A DNA stretch of 20,587 nucleotides. Source: Deltaproteobacteria bacterium. Lineage in GTDB: Bacteria > Desulfobacterota > Desulfomonilia > UBA1062. Position 1 is the stretch's first letter, and the number at the start of each line of letters is the position of its first letter. The translations under genes were made by a program, and so were the position numbers. Shown in pieces: positions 8,184 to 14,706 of the stretch. The stretch lies in NCBI GenBank assembly GCA_023230665.1, contig JALNWY010000042.1, positions 1 through 20,587 on the forward strand. The letters are read 5' to 3'. The notes beneath the pieces were generated by a model. It searched no databases. It was not told the origin of the DNA and saw nothing but the letters and a program-made list of their open reading frames with translations.

Positions 8184-8214
8184 GGGGAAGGGGGCTACGA
8201 ACATGGTCTTCCCC
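8184..8214 (+). terminator. Weak hairpin after the dehydrogenase gene
   Basis: GGGGAAG (8184-8190) can pair with CTTCCCC (8208-8214) around a 17-base loop. There is no T run after it, so it is at best an inefficient stop or a processing hairpin between the dehydrogenase and mutM. Confidence 0.25.
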
Positions 8215-8238
8215 TGAAAAAGGAGGACGACAGACCGT

Positions 8239-8316
8239 ATGTCACTGAACCTCAGTGCCGGTGTGCACAAAAGAACCGTCGAGGAGGTTGCAGGATGCCC
8301 GAGCTGCCCGATGTAG
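8239..8316 (+). CDS. Possible 25-residue leader ORF overlapping the mutM start
   Basis: An ATG at 8239 opens a 25-codon frame ending in a TAG at 8314-8316, 22 bases inside mutM. AGGAGG at 8221-8226 lies 12 bases upstream, a little far for an efficient start. The peptide ends in CPSCPM, because its frame runs through the MPELPDV codons of mutM. It could couple translation into mutM, or it could be chance. I do not recognise it as a known peptide. Confidence 0.15.
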   Translation: MSLNLSAGVHKRTVEEVAGCPSCPM

Positions 8317-9140
8317 AGGTTTTCAGGCAATACCTCGAATCCACATCTCTGCACAAGAACATCGTCGATACCCAGGTGCGGGAATCTTCTCTGGTGGAGG
8401 GGGGGCCGGTGCAGGAATTCCGTCAGTCACTCAAGCACAAGCGCATGACGGATACCGCCCGCCACGGGAAGTACCTGCTGATAAACCTGGACGGACAGCT
8501 CTGGATGGTCATGCACTTCGGGATGACCGGCGCTCTGTGCTACTACCGCCAGGGAGACCCCGAGCCGGGCCGGGCGAAGATCAGGTTTACGTTCGATACC
8601 GGCTATCATCTTGCCTATACCAGCAGGAGAAATCTGGGAAGGGTGTTCCTGGTCACCTCTCCCCAGGATTTTATCAGAGCACGACATCTGGGCCCGGACG
8701 CCCTCTCCCAGAAACTGGACTTTTCCTTGTTCCGCAGGATCTTGAGCAGGAAAAAGGGCATGATTAAGCCGGCGCTGATGGACCAGAGCGCCATCGCGGG
8801 GATCGGCAACGTCTATTCGGACGAGATCCTGTTCCAGGCCGGGATCAATCCGGCCCGGCAATTGGATTCCTTAAGGGAGGACCAGCTCCGGAATATCTTC
8901 GCCGTCATGAAAAAGGCGCTGAAAACCGCAATCCAATTCGGGGCGGACCCGTCCCTTTTCCCCGATGCATGCCTCCTGCCCCAAAGGGCGGGCGGAGGCC
9001 GGTGTCCCCGGTGCAGGTCAGGGCTCAAGACCCGGAAGATCTCGGGAAGAACCAGCTTTTTCTGTCCGCGATGCCAGCCCGAGCCCGCCCGCGCATCTTC
9101 AGTGATGAATTCCCGGCACAGCACGGTTCGGACATACTGA
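8295..9140 (+). CDS. mutM: Formamidopyrimidine-DNA glycosylase / AP lyase (Fpg)
   Basis: Base-excision repair enzyme that removes 8-oxoguanine and ring-opened purines and cuts the abasic site; 281 residues. After Met removal it would begin PELPDVE with the catalytic Pro2 and Glu3. K59 (RHGKYLL) is the conserved lysine; GIGNVYSDEILF forms the helix-two-turn-helix. A C-terminal zinc finger has C237, C240, C257 and C260, with the conserved Arg loop in SGRTSFFCPRCQ. The piece between the helices and the zinc finger (FPDACLLPQRAGGGR) is shorter than in E. coli Fpg. About 20 extra residues follow the finger. GAGGAGG (8281-8287) precedes the ATG. It could prefer other lesions, as Nei-like relatives do, but Fpg is the better call. 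Confidence 0.92.
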   Translation: MPELPDVEVFRQYLESTSLHKNIVDTQVRESSLVEGGPVQEFRQSLKHKRMTDTARHGKYLLINLDGQLWMVMHFGMTGALCYYRQGDPEPGRAKIRFTFDTGYHLAYTSRRNLGRVFLVTSPQDFIRARHLGPDALSQKLDFSLFRRILSRKKGMIKPALMDQSAIAGIGNVYSDEILFQAGINPARQLDSLREDQLRNIFAVMKKALKTAIQFGADPSLFPDACLLPQRAGGGRCPRCRSGLKTRKISGRTSFFCPRCQPEPARASSVMNSRHSTVRTY

Positions 9141-9230
9141 GTTCTCACGTCTCTATGTGTCCGGCAAAAAAGGATTTGTCTTGCGAAACTGGACGGTTTT
9201 CGTCCCTGAGACCGTTTTTAGCCAGAGGAG

Positions 9231-9242
9231 AAACCCGGGTTT
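9231..9242. repeat. Perfect 12-bp palindrome upstream of galT-like gene
   Basis: AAACCCGGGTTT is a perfect palindrome in an otherwise non-coding gap. It lies about 120 bases before a sigma-54-like element, a distance at which activator sites often sit. It may be a protein-binding site; chance in a GC-rich gap is also possible. Confidence 0.35.
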
Positions 9243-9351
9243 TCCAAAAGTCCGACCGTCTCTTTCTTCCCCCCCGAAATGCCTTTGGAAGCGGTTTTCC
9301 TCACCGGATCGCCTCTCCTTCCGCAGACAGGAAAGCAGCAGGGGCATCAGC

Positions 9352-9367
9352 TGGCACATATTTTGTA
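9352..9367 (+). promoter_or_regulatory. Sigma-54-like (-24/-12) promoter candidate before galT-like/treT
   Basis: TGGCAC, five bases, then TTGTA. This matches the TGGCAC-N5-TTGC(A/T) pattern with the right GG-to-GC spacing, except that the -12 dinucleotide is GT instead of GC. It lies 89 bases before the galT-like ATG. The rest of 9141-9455 shows no credible gene; open frames there have no coding character. Confidence 0.35.
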
Positions 9368-9455
9368 AAAACCAGCCTGAAATTGAAATTTTATGGATAA
9401 AGGGGCTTAGGGGGATGAGACACTGCTTTCCTGTCAACCGTGCAAAGGACATCGG

Positions 9456-10523
9456 ATGAAAAGAGCGACACCCACATCTCCTGCCGCACACAGCAACGAG
9501 ATGAGGTACAACCCTGCCACAGGCAGATGGGTGATCTATGCCCTTTCCCGCAGGCAGAGGCCCCGGGAGTTGGTCGGATTGCAGGAAGGCGCACGCAGCG
9601 AGCCGACCTATGATGAGCGCTGCCCTTTCTGCCCGGGACACCAGCAGGATCTCCCCCCGGTTCTCCTGGAATGCGGTCGTGGCGACTCCATCAAGCAGAT
9701 CAGGGTGGTTCGGAACAAATATCCTGCGCTGACCCCCAGGGGTGACCTGAGGCGGGTCTGCCAGGGGATGTATATGAGAATGGAAGGCTATGGTCATCAT
9801 GAAGTCCTCATCGAAAGCCCGGTGCACAACCGGCAGATCCCGGCCATGACCATAAGCGAGGTGGAGATGATCATCGAGGCGTATCACCGGCGGTATCTCG
9901 AGCTCATCGGGCTTAAGAAGAACCTGCTGGTCGTCATCTTTCGCAACTACGGCCCCCGCGCCGGGGCGTCCCTGGCTCATCCCCATTCCCAAATCATCTC
10001 CACCGGCGTGGTCCCCGGGCACATCCGGGAGCAGGAGTGCCGGGCGCAACGGTATTTCGACCAGTGGGGCCGCTGCATGTACTGCGACATGCTCGCGGAA
10101 GAGCTCTCGGCCGGCATCCGCGTCATCCATGCGAACCGGTCCTTTGTATCGTTCGTCCCGTATGCGGCCGCACAGCCATTTGAGATATGGATCATGCCCC
10201 GGAAGCACAAGGCGCATTTCGGCGATATCTCCGCAAGTGAGAAGGCTGATCTGGCCTCTTCGCTGCACGCCATGCTCCGGAAGGTACAGGGGAGGCTGAA
10301 CGACCCGGATTATAACTATGTGATCCATTCGAGCGCAAAGTATCGATCCGATGAGCCTCAGGCGCACTGGTTTCTGCAGATCGGGCCGCGGCTTACCACC
10401 CGGGCGGGCTTCGAGCTAGGCTCGGGCATGAGCATCAACACCAGTCTGCCTGAAGATGACGCTGCGTTCCTTATGCTGGAGCCTCTGCCTGTAAAAGGAG
10501 ACCGGAATGCTTCACCGGTATAA
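9456..10523 (+). CDS. galT: GalT-family hexose-1-phosphate nucleotidyltransferase / ADP-glucose phosphorylase
   Basis: A 355-residue member of the HIT superfamily built of two half repeats. The start (YNPATGRWVIYALSRRQRP) and the metal-site CPFC motif are typical of GalT. The active site is HPHSQ at residues 175-179, with H177 as the nucleophile that carries the nucleotide. The second half holds CMYC, FEIWIMPRKHKAHF and HWFLQIGPRLTTRAGFELGSG. GalT moves UMP between glucose-1-phosphate and galactose-1-phosphate. Close relatives (Arabidopsis At5g18200 type) instead act as ADP-glucose phosphorylases. No other Leloir-pathway gene is nearby, and the stop codon overlaps a trehalose synthase start by 17 bases. 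An NDP-glucose role is therefore plausible. AAAGGA lies six bases before the ATG. Confidence 0.85.
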   Translation: MKRATPTSPAAHSNEMRYNPATGRWVIYALSRRQRPRELVGLQEGARSEPTYDERCPFCPGHQQDLPPVLLECGRGDSIKQIRVVRNKYPALTPRGDLRRVCQGMYMRMEGYGHHEVLIESPVHNRQIPAMTISEVEMIIEAYHRRYLELIGLKKNLLVVIFRNYGPRAGASLAHPHSQIISTGVVPGHIREQECRAQRYFDQWGRCMYCDMLAEELSAGIRVIHANRSFVSFVPYAAAQPFEIWIMPRKHKAHFGDISASEKADLASSLHAMLRKVQGRLNDPDYNYVIHSSAKYRSDEPQAHWFLQIGPRLTTRAGFELGSGMSINTSLPEDDAAFLMLEPLPVKGDRNASPV

Positions 10524-11742
10524 CCCGGCGACCATCGATGACTACCTGCCACTGATCGGGCCTGCCGCGGTGGAGCGGATCAGGCAAAAGGCGGACATGC
10601 TCCGCGGTCTTCACGTGGCCCATATCAACTCCACCTATTATGGAGGGGGCGTGGCCGAGATTCTCTCTCCCCTGACCCTGCTCATGAATTCCGTAGGCGT
10701 CAAGACCGGGTGGCGGGTGATCCAGGGAGCGCCCGACTTCTTCAGCATCACCAAGAAGATGCACAATGCCCTGCAGGGAGACGCCATCAACCTCTCACCC
10801 CGGAAATGCCGGATCTATGAGGAGATCATCCATGAGAACGCCGTCAGGAACCATCTGCATGACCATGATTTCGTCATCGTGCATGACCCGCAGCCCCTCC
10901 CGATGGTGGCGAACTACAAGAAAAACTGTCCCTGGGTGTGGAGGTGCCACCTGGATCTCACCAGCCCGCACCAGGATCTCTGGGAATATCTTCTGCCCTT
11001 CATCGAGATGTACGACGCCGTAATTCTCTCCCTCGAGGAATACCGGCAACGGCTTGAAACTCCTCAGCTCTTCTTCAAGCCCTGCATCGATCCCTTCTCG
11101 ATCAAAAACCGGGACATGGATGCCGAAGATATCCGCGAACGGCTCGATTACTATCATATACCCACCGATCTGCCCATCGTCACCCAGATATCACGTTTCG
11201 ACCGGTGGAAAGATCCTGCCGGGGTCATCGCGGCGTTCAGGCTCGCGAGAGAAGAGGTCCCCTGCACCCTGGTCCTGCTCGGAAACGTTGCCACCGATGA
11301 CCCGGAAGGAGGAGAGGTCTACAACTCGCTGCTCAATCAGCAGGAAGAGCGCATCATCATTATCAGCCGGCAGGACACGGCCCTGGTCAACGCGCTGCAG
11401 TGCCATGCGGCCGTGGTGATGCAGAAGTCGCTGCGCGAGGGATTCGGCCTGACGGTGACCGAGGCCATGTGGAAGGGAGCCGCCGTCATAGGCGGCAATG
11501 TAGGGGGTGTCAGCTACCAGATCGAGGACGGGGTGAACGGCTTTCTGGTCTCCTCCATCGAGGAGGCGGCAGAAAAGATGGTCCGCCTCCTCCGGGACAA
11601 GGACCTGCGGTCGAGCCTGGGGAGGGCAGCGCGCGAGCAGGTCAGAGAGAACTTTCTCATGACCCGGCTCCTTGAGGATTACCTCGATCTCTTTTCCTCC
11701 TTTGAGACGATCTTCCGTCTGAGAGACGGGGAGGAAGCGTGA
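10507..11742 (+). CDS. treT: Trehalose glycosyltransferring synthase, GT4 family (TreT type)
   Basis: Likely transfers glucose from an NDP-glucose (ADP- or UDP-glucose) to free glucose to give trehalose, in the cytoplasm. The 411-residue protein has the TreT signature near the start (HVAHINSTYYGGGVAEIL) and a WRCHLDLT segment. The C-terminal nucleotide-sugar domain contains E311 and E319 of the GT4 E-x7-E motif (EGFGLTVTE). The start is set by AAAAGGAG six bases upstream and overlaps the galT-like gene, so the two are translationally coupled. Retaining trehalose phosphorylase is a close relative and cannot be excluded. A strong terminator follows about 100 bases after the stop. Confidence 0.85.
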   Translation: MLHRYNPATIDDYLPLIGPAAVERIRQKADMLRGLHVAHINSTYYGGGVAEILSPLTLLMNSVGVKTGWRVIQGAPDFFSITKKMHNALQGDAINLSPRKCRIYEEIIHENAVRNHLHDHDFVIVHDPQPLPMVANYKKNCPWVWRCHLDLTSPHQDLWEYLLPFIEMYDAVILSLEEYRQRLETPQLFFKPCIDPFSIKNRDMDAEDIRERLDYYHIPTDLPIVTQISRFDRWKDPAGVIAAFRLAREEVPCTLVLLGNVATDDPEGGEVYNSLLNQQEERIIIISRQDTALVNALQCHAAVVMQKSLREGFGLTVTEAMWKGAAVIGGNVGGVSYQIEDGVNGFLVSSIEEAAEKMVRLLRDKDLRSSLGRAAREQVRENFLMTRLLEDYLDLFSSFETIFRLRDGEEA

Positions 11743-11837
11743 ACACAACAAAACCCGCCCCGGGCGTGCAGGGGTCTCCGATCCCGCGCGTCCGGGTCAA
11801 GGACATATCAGAACAAGACGTTAGCACCTCTCATTTT

Positions 11838-11883
11838 CAGGGCCGGGGCAGGGTAAATCCTCGCCCCGACCCTGCTCTTTTTT
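11838..11883 (+). terminator. Strong intrinsic terminator of the galT-like/treT operon
   Basis: CAGGGCCGGGGC (11838-11849) pairs with GCCCCGACCCTG (11863-11874) with one mismatch around a 13-base loop. It is followed by CTCTTTTTT. The position about 100 bases after treT fits termination of that transcript. Confidence 0.9.
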
Positions 11884-11971
11884 CCTGCGCCGGGTCAGGC
11901 GGGGGAGGATAGGCCCGGGCCTCCTGCCCGAGGACCCCGCCATAACCGGATATCCCCTTTCCGGATACCAT

Positions 11972-11999
11972 TTGCTTCACGGACTGTCCTCCCTATATT
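11972..11999 (+). promoter_or_regulatory. Possible sigma-70 promoter for the histidine kinase
   Basis: TTGCTT, 16 bases, TATATT. The -10 matches five of six consensus bases and the -35 three of six. It lies after the treT terminator and 259 bases before the kinase start, so it would give a long leader. Confidence 0.35.
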
Positions 12000-12004
12000 G
12001 TTTG

Positions 12005-12257
12005 GTAGGGGAGTCAGACACCCTTGGCACGGATGTCGGCTGACAGGCAAGCGGGAATATCGGTGGTTATTTCACCGGGCTTCCGGCAGACACCCGGCTC
12101 AAAGTCATCCCTTGCCGCCACCGAAAGGACCCGGCTTATCAGGTCGCCGTGAAAGGCCAGACATCCGCTCCATGGCCCTTAAGGAGCCGTCCGTAACCGG
12201 TGCCATGCTGATTCCTGTGCCCGAGAAAAGGATTCTACAGCAAAAAAAAGGAGCGTT
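12005..12257 (+). other. Long non-coding leader before the histidine kinase, with paired segments
   Basis: About 250 bases with no convincing gene. It contains small complementary pairs: TGTC/GACA around 12033-12044, CGGTG with CACCG near 12060-12077, and GGCAAG (near 12047) with CTTGCC (near 12111). These could fold into a branched RNA, but I match no known riboswitch family. The kinase is preceded by AAAAAGGAG just before its ATG. The whole gap 11743-12257 otherwise holds only the terminator and the candidate promoter. Confidence 0.25.
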
Positions 12258-12974
12258 ATGGAGAAAAACGCCAAGGACACGTACCGGGAGTTTGTAGCGC
12301 ACATGGTCCATGACCTGAAGTCTCCCGCCATTGTCATCGGCGGCTATGCACACCGGCTTCGGTCCGGAAAGATCGGGGACCTGACGGATGATCAGAGGCA
12401 TGCGCTCGATGTAATCATCGAAAACAGCAAAAGGCTCGAGCACGATCTGTACATGATCCTGGACTATTTCCAGTCGGACAGAGAGCCGGCCTCCATGATG
12501 CTTTCTGAATGCGTCGATGTGCGCGCCCTCCTGAAGGACCAGGTGGAAAACTACCTCATCGAGGCCGAAGAAAAGGGAATCTCTTTGGAGCTCCGGACCC
12601 CGCCCGGTCCGATCTTTCTTAAGGCCTATGAAAACCTGCTCGCCAAGGCGGTTTTGAACCTCATCGACAATGCACTGAAGTACACGCCCTCTGGAGGGCG
12701 TGTACTGGTGAGCGCCGAGTCATCCGGAGATTTCGTGGTTATCAGTATCAAGGATACAGGCAGGGGATTCCGGCACAAAGACATCGATGCCATCATCAGG
12801 CCCTTCGAAGAGGCCATGGATCTCCCCAACCGAGAGCTGCGCGGTTTCGGGCTGGGTCTTTCCAATGTAAAACGCTATGTGGACATGCACCGCGGGCAGC
12901 TCCGCGTAGAAAGCATTGAAGGGGCGGGAAGCACCTTCACCCTGGTTCTCCCGAAATACCCGGAGAGGGCATGA
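12258..12974 (+). CDS. Soluble sensor-less histidine kinase (HisKA/HATPase_c)
   Basis: A 238-residue transmitter module with no membrane segment and no sensor domain before it. The H box is FVAHMVHDLKSP with phospho-acceptor H18. Dimerization helices run to about residue 75. The ATP-binding domain shows the N box NLIDNALKYTP, the DTGRGF box, and the GFGLGLSNV box near the C-terminus. HATPase folding looks complete, ending in GSTFTLVLP. It would autophosphorylate on His and pass the phosphate to a response regulator, but none is in the window. It may receive signals through a partner protein or be the output half of a phosphorelay. The start codon is well supported by an AAGGAG site. It converges on gapA. 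Confidence 0.92.
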   Translation: MEKNAKDTYREFVAHMVHDLKSPAIVIGGYAHRLRSGKIGDLTDDQRHALDVIIENSKRLEHDLYMILDYFQSDREPASMMLSECVDVRALLKDQVENYLIEAEEKGISLELRTPPGPIFLKAYENLLAKAVLNLIDNALKYTPSGGRVLVSAESSGDFVVISIKDTGRGFRHKDIDAIIRPFEEAMDLPNRELRGFGLGLSNVKRYVDMHRGQLRVESIEGAGSTFTLVLPKYPERA

Positions 12975-12991
12975 GCATCAGAAAATGAGAA

Positions 12992-13021
12992 CGCCATGCA
13001 GATCTTTTCATCCGCATGGCG
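12992..13021 (+). terminator. Hairpin after the histidine kinase
   Basis: CGCCATGC (12992-12999) pairs perfectly with GCATGGCG (13014-13021) around a 14-base loop, 18 bases after the stop. There is no T run, so it is a weak terminator or an RNA 3'-end stabiliser. Confidence 0.4.
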
Positions 13022-13080
13022 CATATATCGGTCGACTCCTCTTGGGTTTTCCCTCCTTCTCCCTCTCTGTACAGGCAGGG

Positions 13081-13127
13081 AAAAAAATGAGGGTTGGAGA
13101 ACGGGGCTGAGGTAGGTTCTCCAACCC
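13081..13127 (-). terminator. Intrinsic terminator, distal, for gapA (minus strand)
   Basis: GGGTTGGAGAAC (13091-13102) and GTTCTCCAACCC (13116-13127) form a perfect 12-bp stem with a 13-base loop. Read on the minus strand, three bases separate it from a run of seven T (complement of 13081-13087). This is a classic terminator for transcripts coming from gapA, protecting the convergent kinase gene. Confidence 0.85.
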
Positions 13128-13215
13128 CCGCTAAGAGGAGCATACGTGGTCTTTTGTATACTGTCTTGTGGTACCTTCCTTTCTCTGTATCCATGCTTGC
13201 CGCTTCTTCGCCCTT

Positions 13216-13240
13216 AAAAGCCGGTCCGCCTGTGCGGACC
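13216..13240 (-). terminator. Intrinsic terminator, proximal, for gapA (minus strand)
   Basis: GGTCCGC (13223-13229) and GCGGACC (13234-13240) form a perfect 7-bp stem with a 4-base loop. On the minus strand it is followed by GGCTTTTAA. It lies 18 bases after the gapA stop, so gapA seems to have two terminators in tandem. Confidence 0.65.
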
Positions 13241-13257
13241 CAGCCGCGATCGGTTTT

Positions 13258-14250
13258 CTATTCGAACATCGCAGCCGCCGTACGGGCCATCTGGTTCACA
13301 TACCCCCACTCATTGTCGTACCAGGACATGACCTTCACCAGATCGCCGTCCACCACCTTGGTCATGTGAGAGTCCACGATGGAGGCATGGGGATCCTGGA
13401 TGATGTCGGTGGACACGATCTCGTCCTCCGCAACCCTCAAGACCCCGCTGTAGCGTTTCGTTTGGGCCTCTTCGCGGAATATCCCGTTGATCTCGTCTTC
13501 GCTCGTCTGCTTTTTGGTAAGAAACACGACATCGGATATGGACCCAACCGGAACCGGAGACCGCACTGCCACGCCGTCGAACTTGTCGGCAAATTCCGGC
13601 AGTACACTCCCGGTTGCTCTGGCCGCACCAGTGGTGGTCGGCACCAGGTTTATCGCCGCGGCCCTGCCTCTCTTCCACTTCTTGTTGCCGCCATCCACCA
13701 GATTCTGGGATGAGGTGTAGGCATGTACGGTGGTCATGATCGCCTTCATGACCCCGACCCTCCTGTCCATGATCTCCACCAGAGGCGTGATGCAGTTGGT
13801 GGTGCAGCTTGCCGTGGAGATGATGTCGCTCTCTCTGGCCGGCCTGTTCACGCCGTGGACCACGGTGTCCACACCTCCGCCCTTTGCCCGGGCCGAGAGG
13901 ATCACGCGGGAGGCACCTGCCTTGAGATGATTCTCCAGCTCCTTCCTCGTCGTAAACACTCCGGAGCATTCAAATACCAGATCCACCTTAAGGTCCTTCC
14001 AGGGGAGATCCTTGGGGGTTTTCTCCTGCAGGAACCGATATTCTTTTTCATCGATGACAATGGCACCCTCCCTGCTTGTCACCGCCCTGCCGTATCGCCC
14101 GTATACCGAGTCGTATTTCAGCAGGTATATAATGTTGTCCATGGGTGCGAGGTCGTTTACCGCAACGACCTCGAGCCCGGGCATATCTACAAGCACCTTG
14201 AACAGTGCTCTTCCGATCCTTCCCATGCCGTTTATCGCAACTCTTGCCAT
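13258..14250 (-). CDS. gapA: Glyceraldehyde-3-phosphate dehydrogenase, type I
   Basis: Glycolytic/gluconeogenic enzyme converting glyceraldehyde 3-phosphate to 1,3-bisphosphoglycerate with NAD; 330 residues, a normal length. The Rossmann start RVAINGMGRIGR is followed by VNDL with D33, which favours NAD over NADP. The active site SCTTNC gives C149 and H176 is its partner. NLVPTTTGAA and WYDNEWGY near the end are diagnostic. The stretch AVRSPVPVGSISDV differs from the more common RVPTP-x-xSVVDL and may mark a sub-clade. The start ATG has AAGGGGA about five bases upstream. It stands alone on the minus strand with its own leader and two terminators. Confidence 0.96.
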   Translation of the reverse strand: MARVAINGMGRIGRALFKVLVDMPGLEVVAVNDLAPMDNIIYLLKYDSVYGRYGRAVTSREGAIVIDEKEYRFLQEKTPKDLPWKDLKVDLVFECSGVFTTRKELENHLKAGASRVILSARAKGGGVDTVVHGVNRPARESDIISTASCTTNCITPLVEIMDRRVGVMKAIMTTVHAYTSSQNLVDGGNKKWKRGRAAAINLVPTTTGAARATGSVLPEFADKFDGVAVRSPVPVGSISDVVFLTKKQTSEDEINGIFREEAQTKRYSGVLRVAEDEIVSTDIIQDPHASIVDSHMTKVVDGDLVKVMSWYDNEWGYVNQMARTAAAMFE

Positions 14251-14318
14251 TCTTTTCCCCTTGCACTTCTCCGGATGGAGCCGCCATTTTTCTCAGAAAT
14301 TGCCGGCTCGTCCAATCG

Positions 14319-14345
14319 GATTCCCCCCACCGTGTGGGGGGAATC
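14319..14345 (-). repeat. Perfect 12-bp inverted repeat in the gapA leader
   Basis: GATTCCCCCCAC (14319-14330) and GTGGGGGGAATC (14334-14345) are perfect complements with a three-base centre, 69 bases before the gapA start. There is no T run on the gapA strand, so it is not a simple terminator in that direction. Just before it in transcript order is an AAAAAGGAGGAG sequence, a Shine-Dalgarno-like stretch with no ATG after it. It may be an operator or an RNA structure acting on gapA. Confidence 0.7.
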
Positions 14346-14488
14346 GATCTCCTCCTTTTTGAACGCCAGAAGATTTTAAGGGATGTTCTTCGCTTTGAAC
14401 CCCCCTAGAACAAAATCACCTCGCAAAGAGGTATCTACAAAGAGTATGCCAGGGGAGAGGAACTATATATCGCCTTCAATGTTCATAG

Positions 14489-14518
14489 CTTATAATTTAA
14501 CCAGGGCTGGCATGTCCC
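14489..14518 (-). promoter_or_regulatory. Possible sigma-70 promoter for gapA
   Basis: On the minus strand GGGACA (14518-14513) and TATAAG (14494-14489) are 18 bases apart, about 240 bases upstream of the gapA start. Four of six and five of six bases match consensus. The surrounding stretch is the only AT-rich part of the gap between gapA and the protease gene. Confidence 0.3.
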
Positions 14519-14536
14519 TGTAATCTGTCTTGCAGA

Positions 14537-14553
14537 ACAGGATTCTATCCTGT
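14537..14553. repeat. Short perfect hairpin in the gapA upstream gap
   Basis: ACAGGAT, TCT, ATCCTGT form a perfect 7-bp stem with a three-base loop. It lies just upstream of the candidate gapA promoter and could be an operator. The rest of the 456-base gap 14251-14706 shows no gene. Confidence 0.35.
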
Positions 14554-14629
14554 GGAGGGGGAAACCCGGGGTCGTTCTATCCCTCCTCTCGCATGCACTT
14601 TCACAGGGCAGTACGCCGGGGCTGATACA

Positions 14630-14651
14630 GAAAACACCCGGCCCTGGCCGG
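14630..14651 (-). terminator. Probable terminator of the membrane protease gene
   Basis: On the minus strand CCGGC-CAGG-GCCGG (14651-14638) is followed by GTGTTTTCT. It is a short stem with a tetraloop and a modest T run, 56 bases after the protease stop. Confidence 0.45.
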
Positions 14652-14706
14652 AATACGGGCGCGATCTTCGTTTGAAGCCTGGCTAAAAAGGGGTGAACTG
14701 CCCGGG

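Noticed and set aside
9157..9459. 100-residue open frame in the gap before the galT-like gene
   Set aside because: No ribosome binding site, no recognisable domain, and it overlaps the candidate regulatory elements.
9153..10367. 404-residue minus-strand open frame across the galT-like gene
   Set aside because: Antisense to a gene with full GalT motifs; the translated sequence shows no recognisable domain.
12005..12257. Known riboswitch (c-di-GMP, cobalamin, TPP, fluoride) before the histidine kinase
   Set aside because: I looked for the conserved core sequences of these classes and did not find them; only generic pairing remains.
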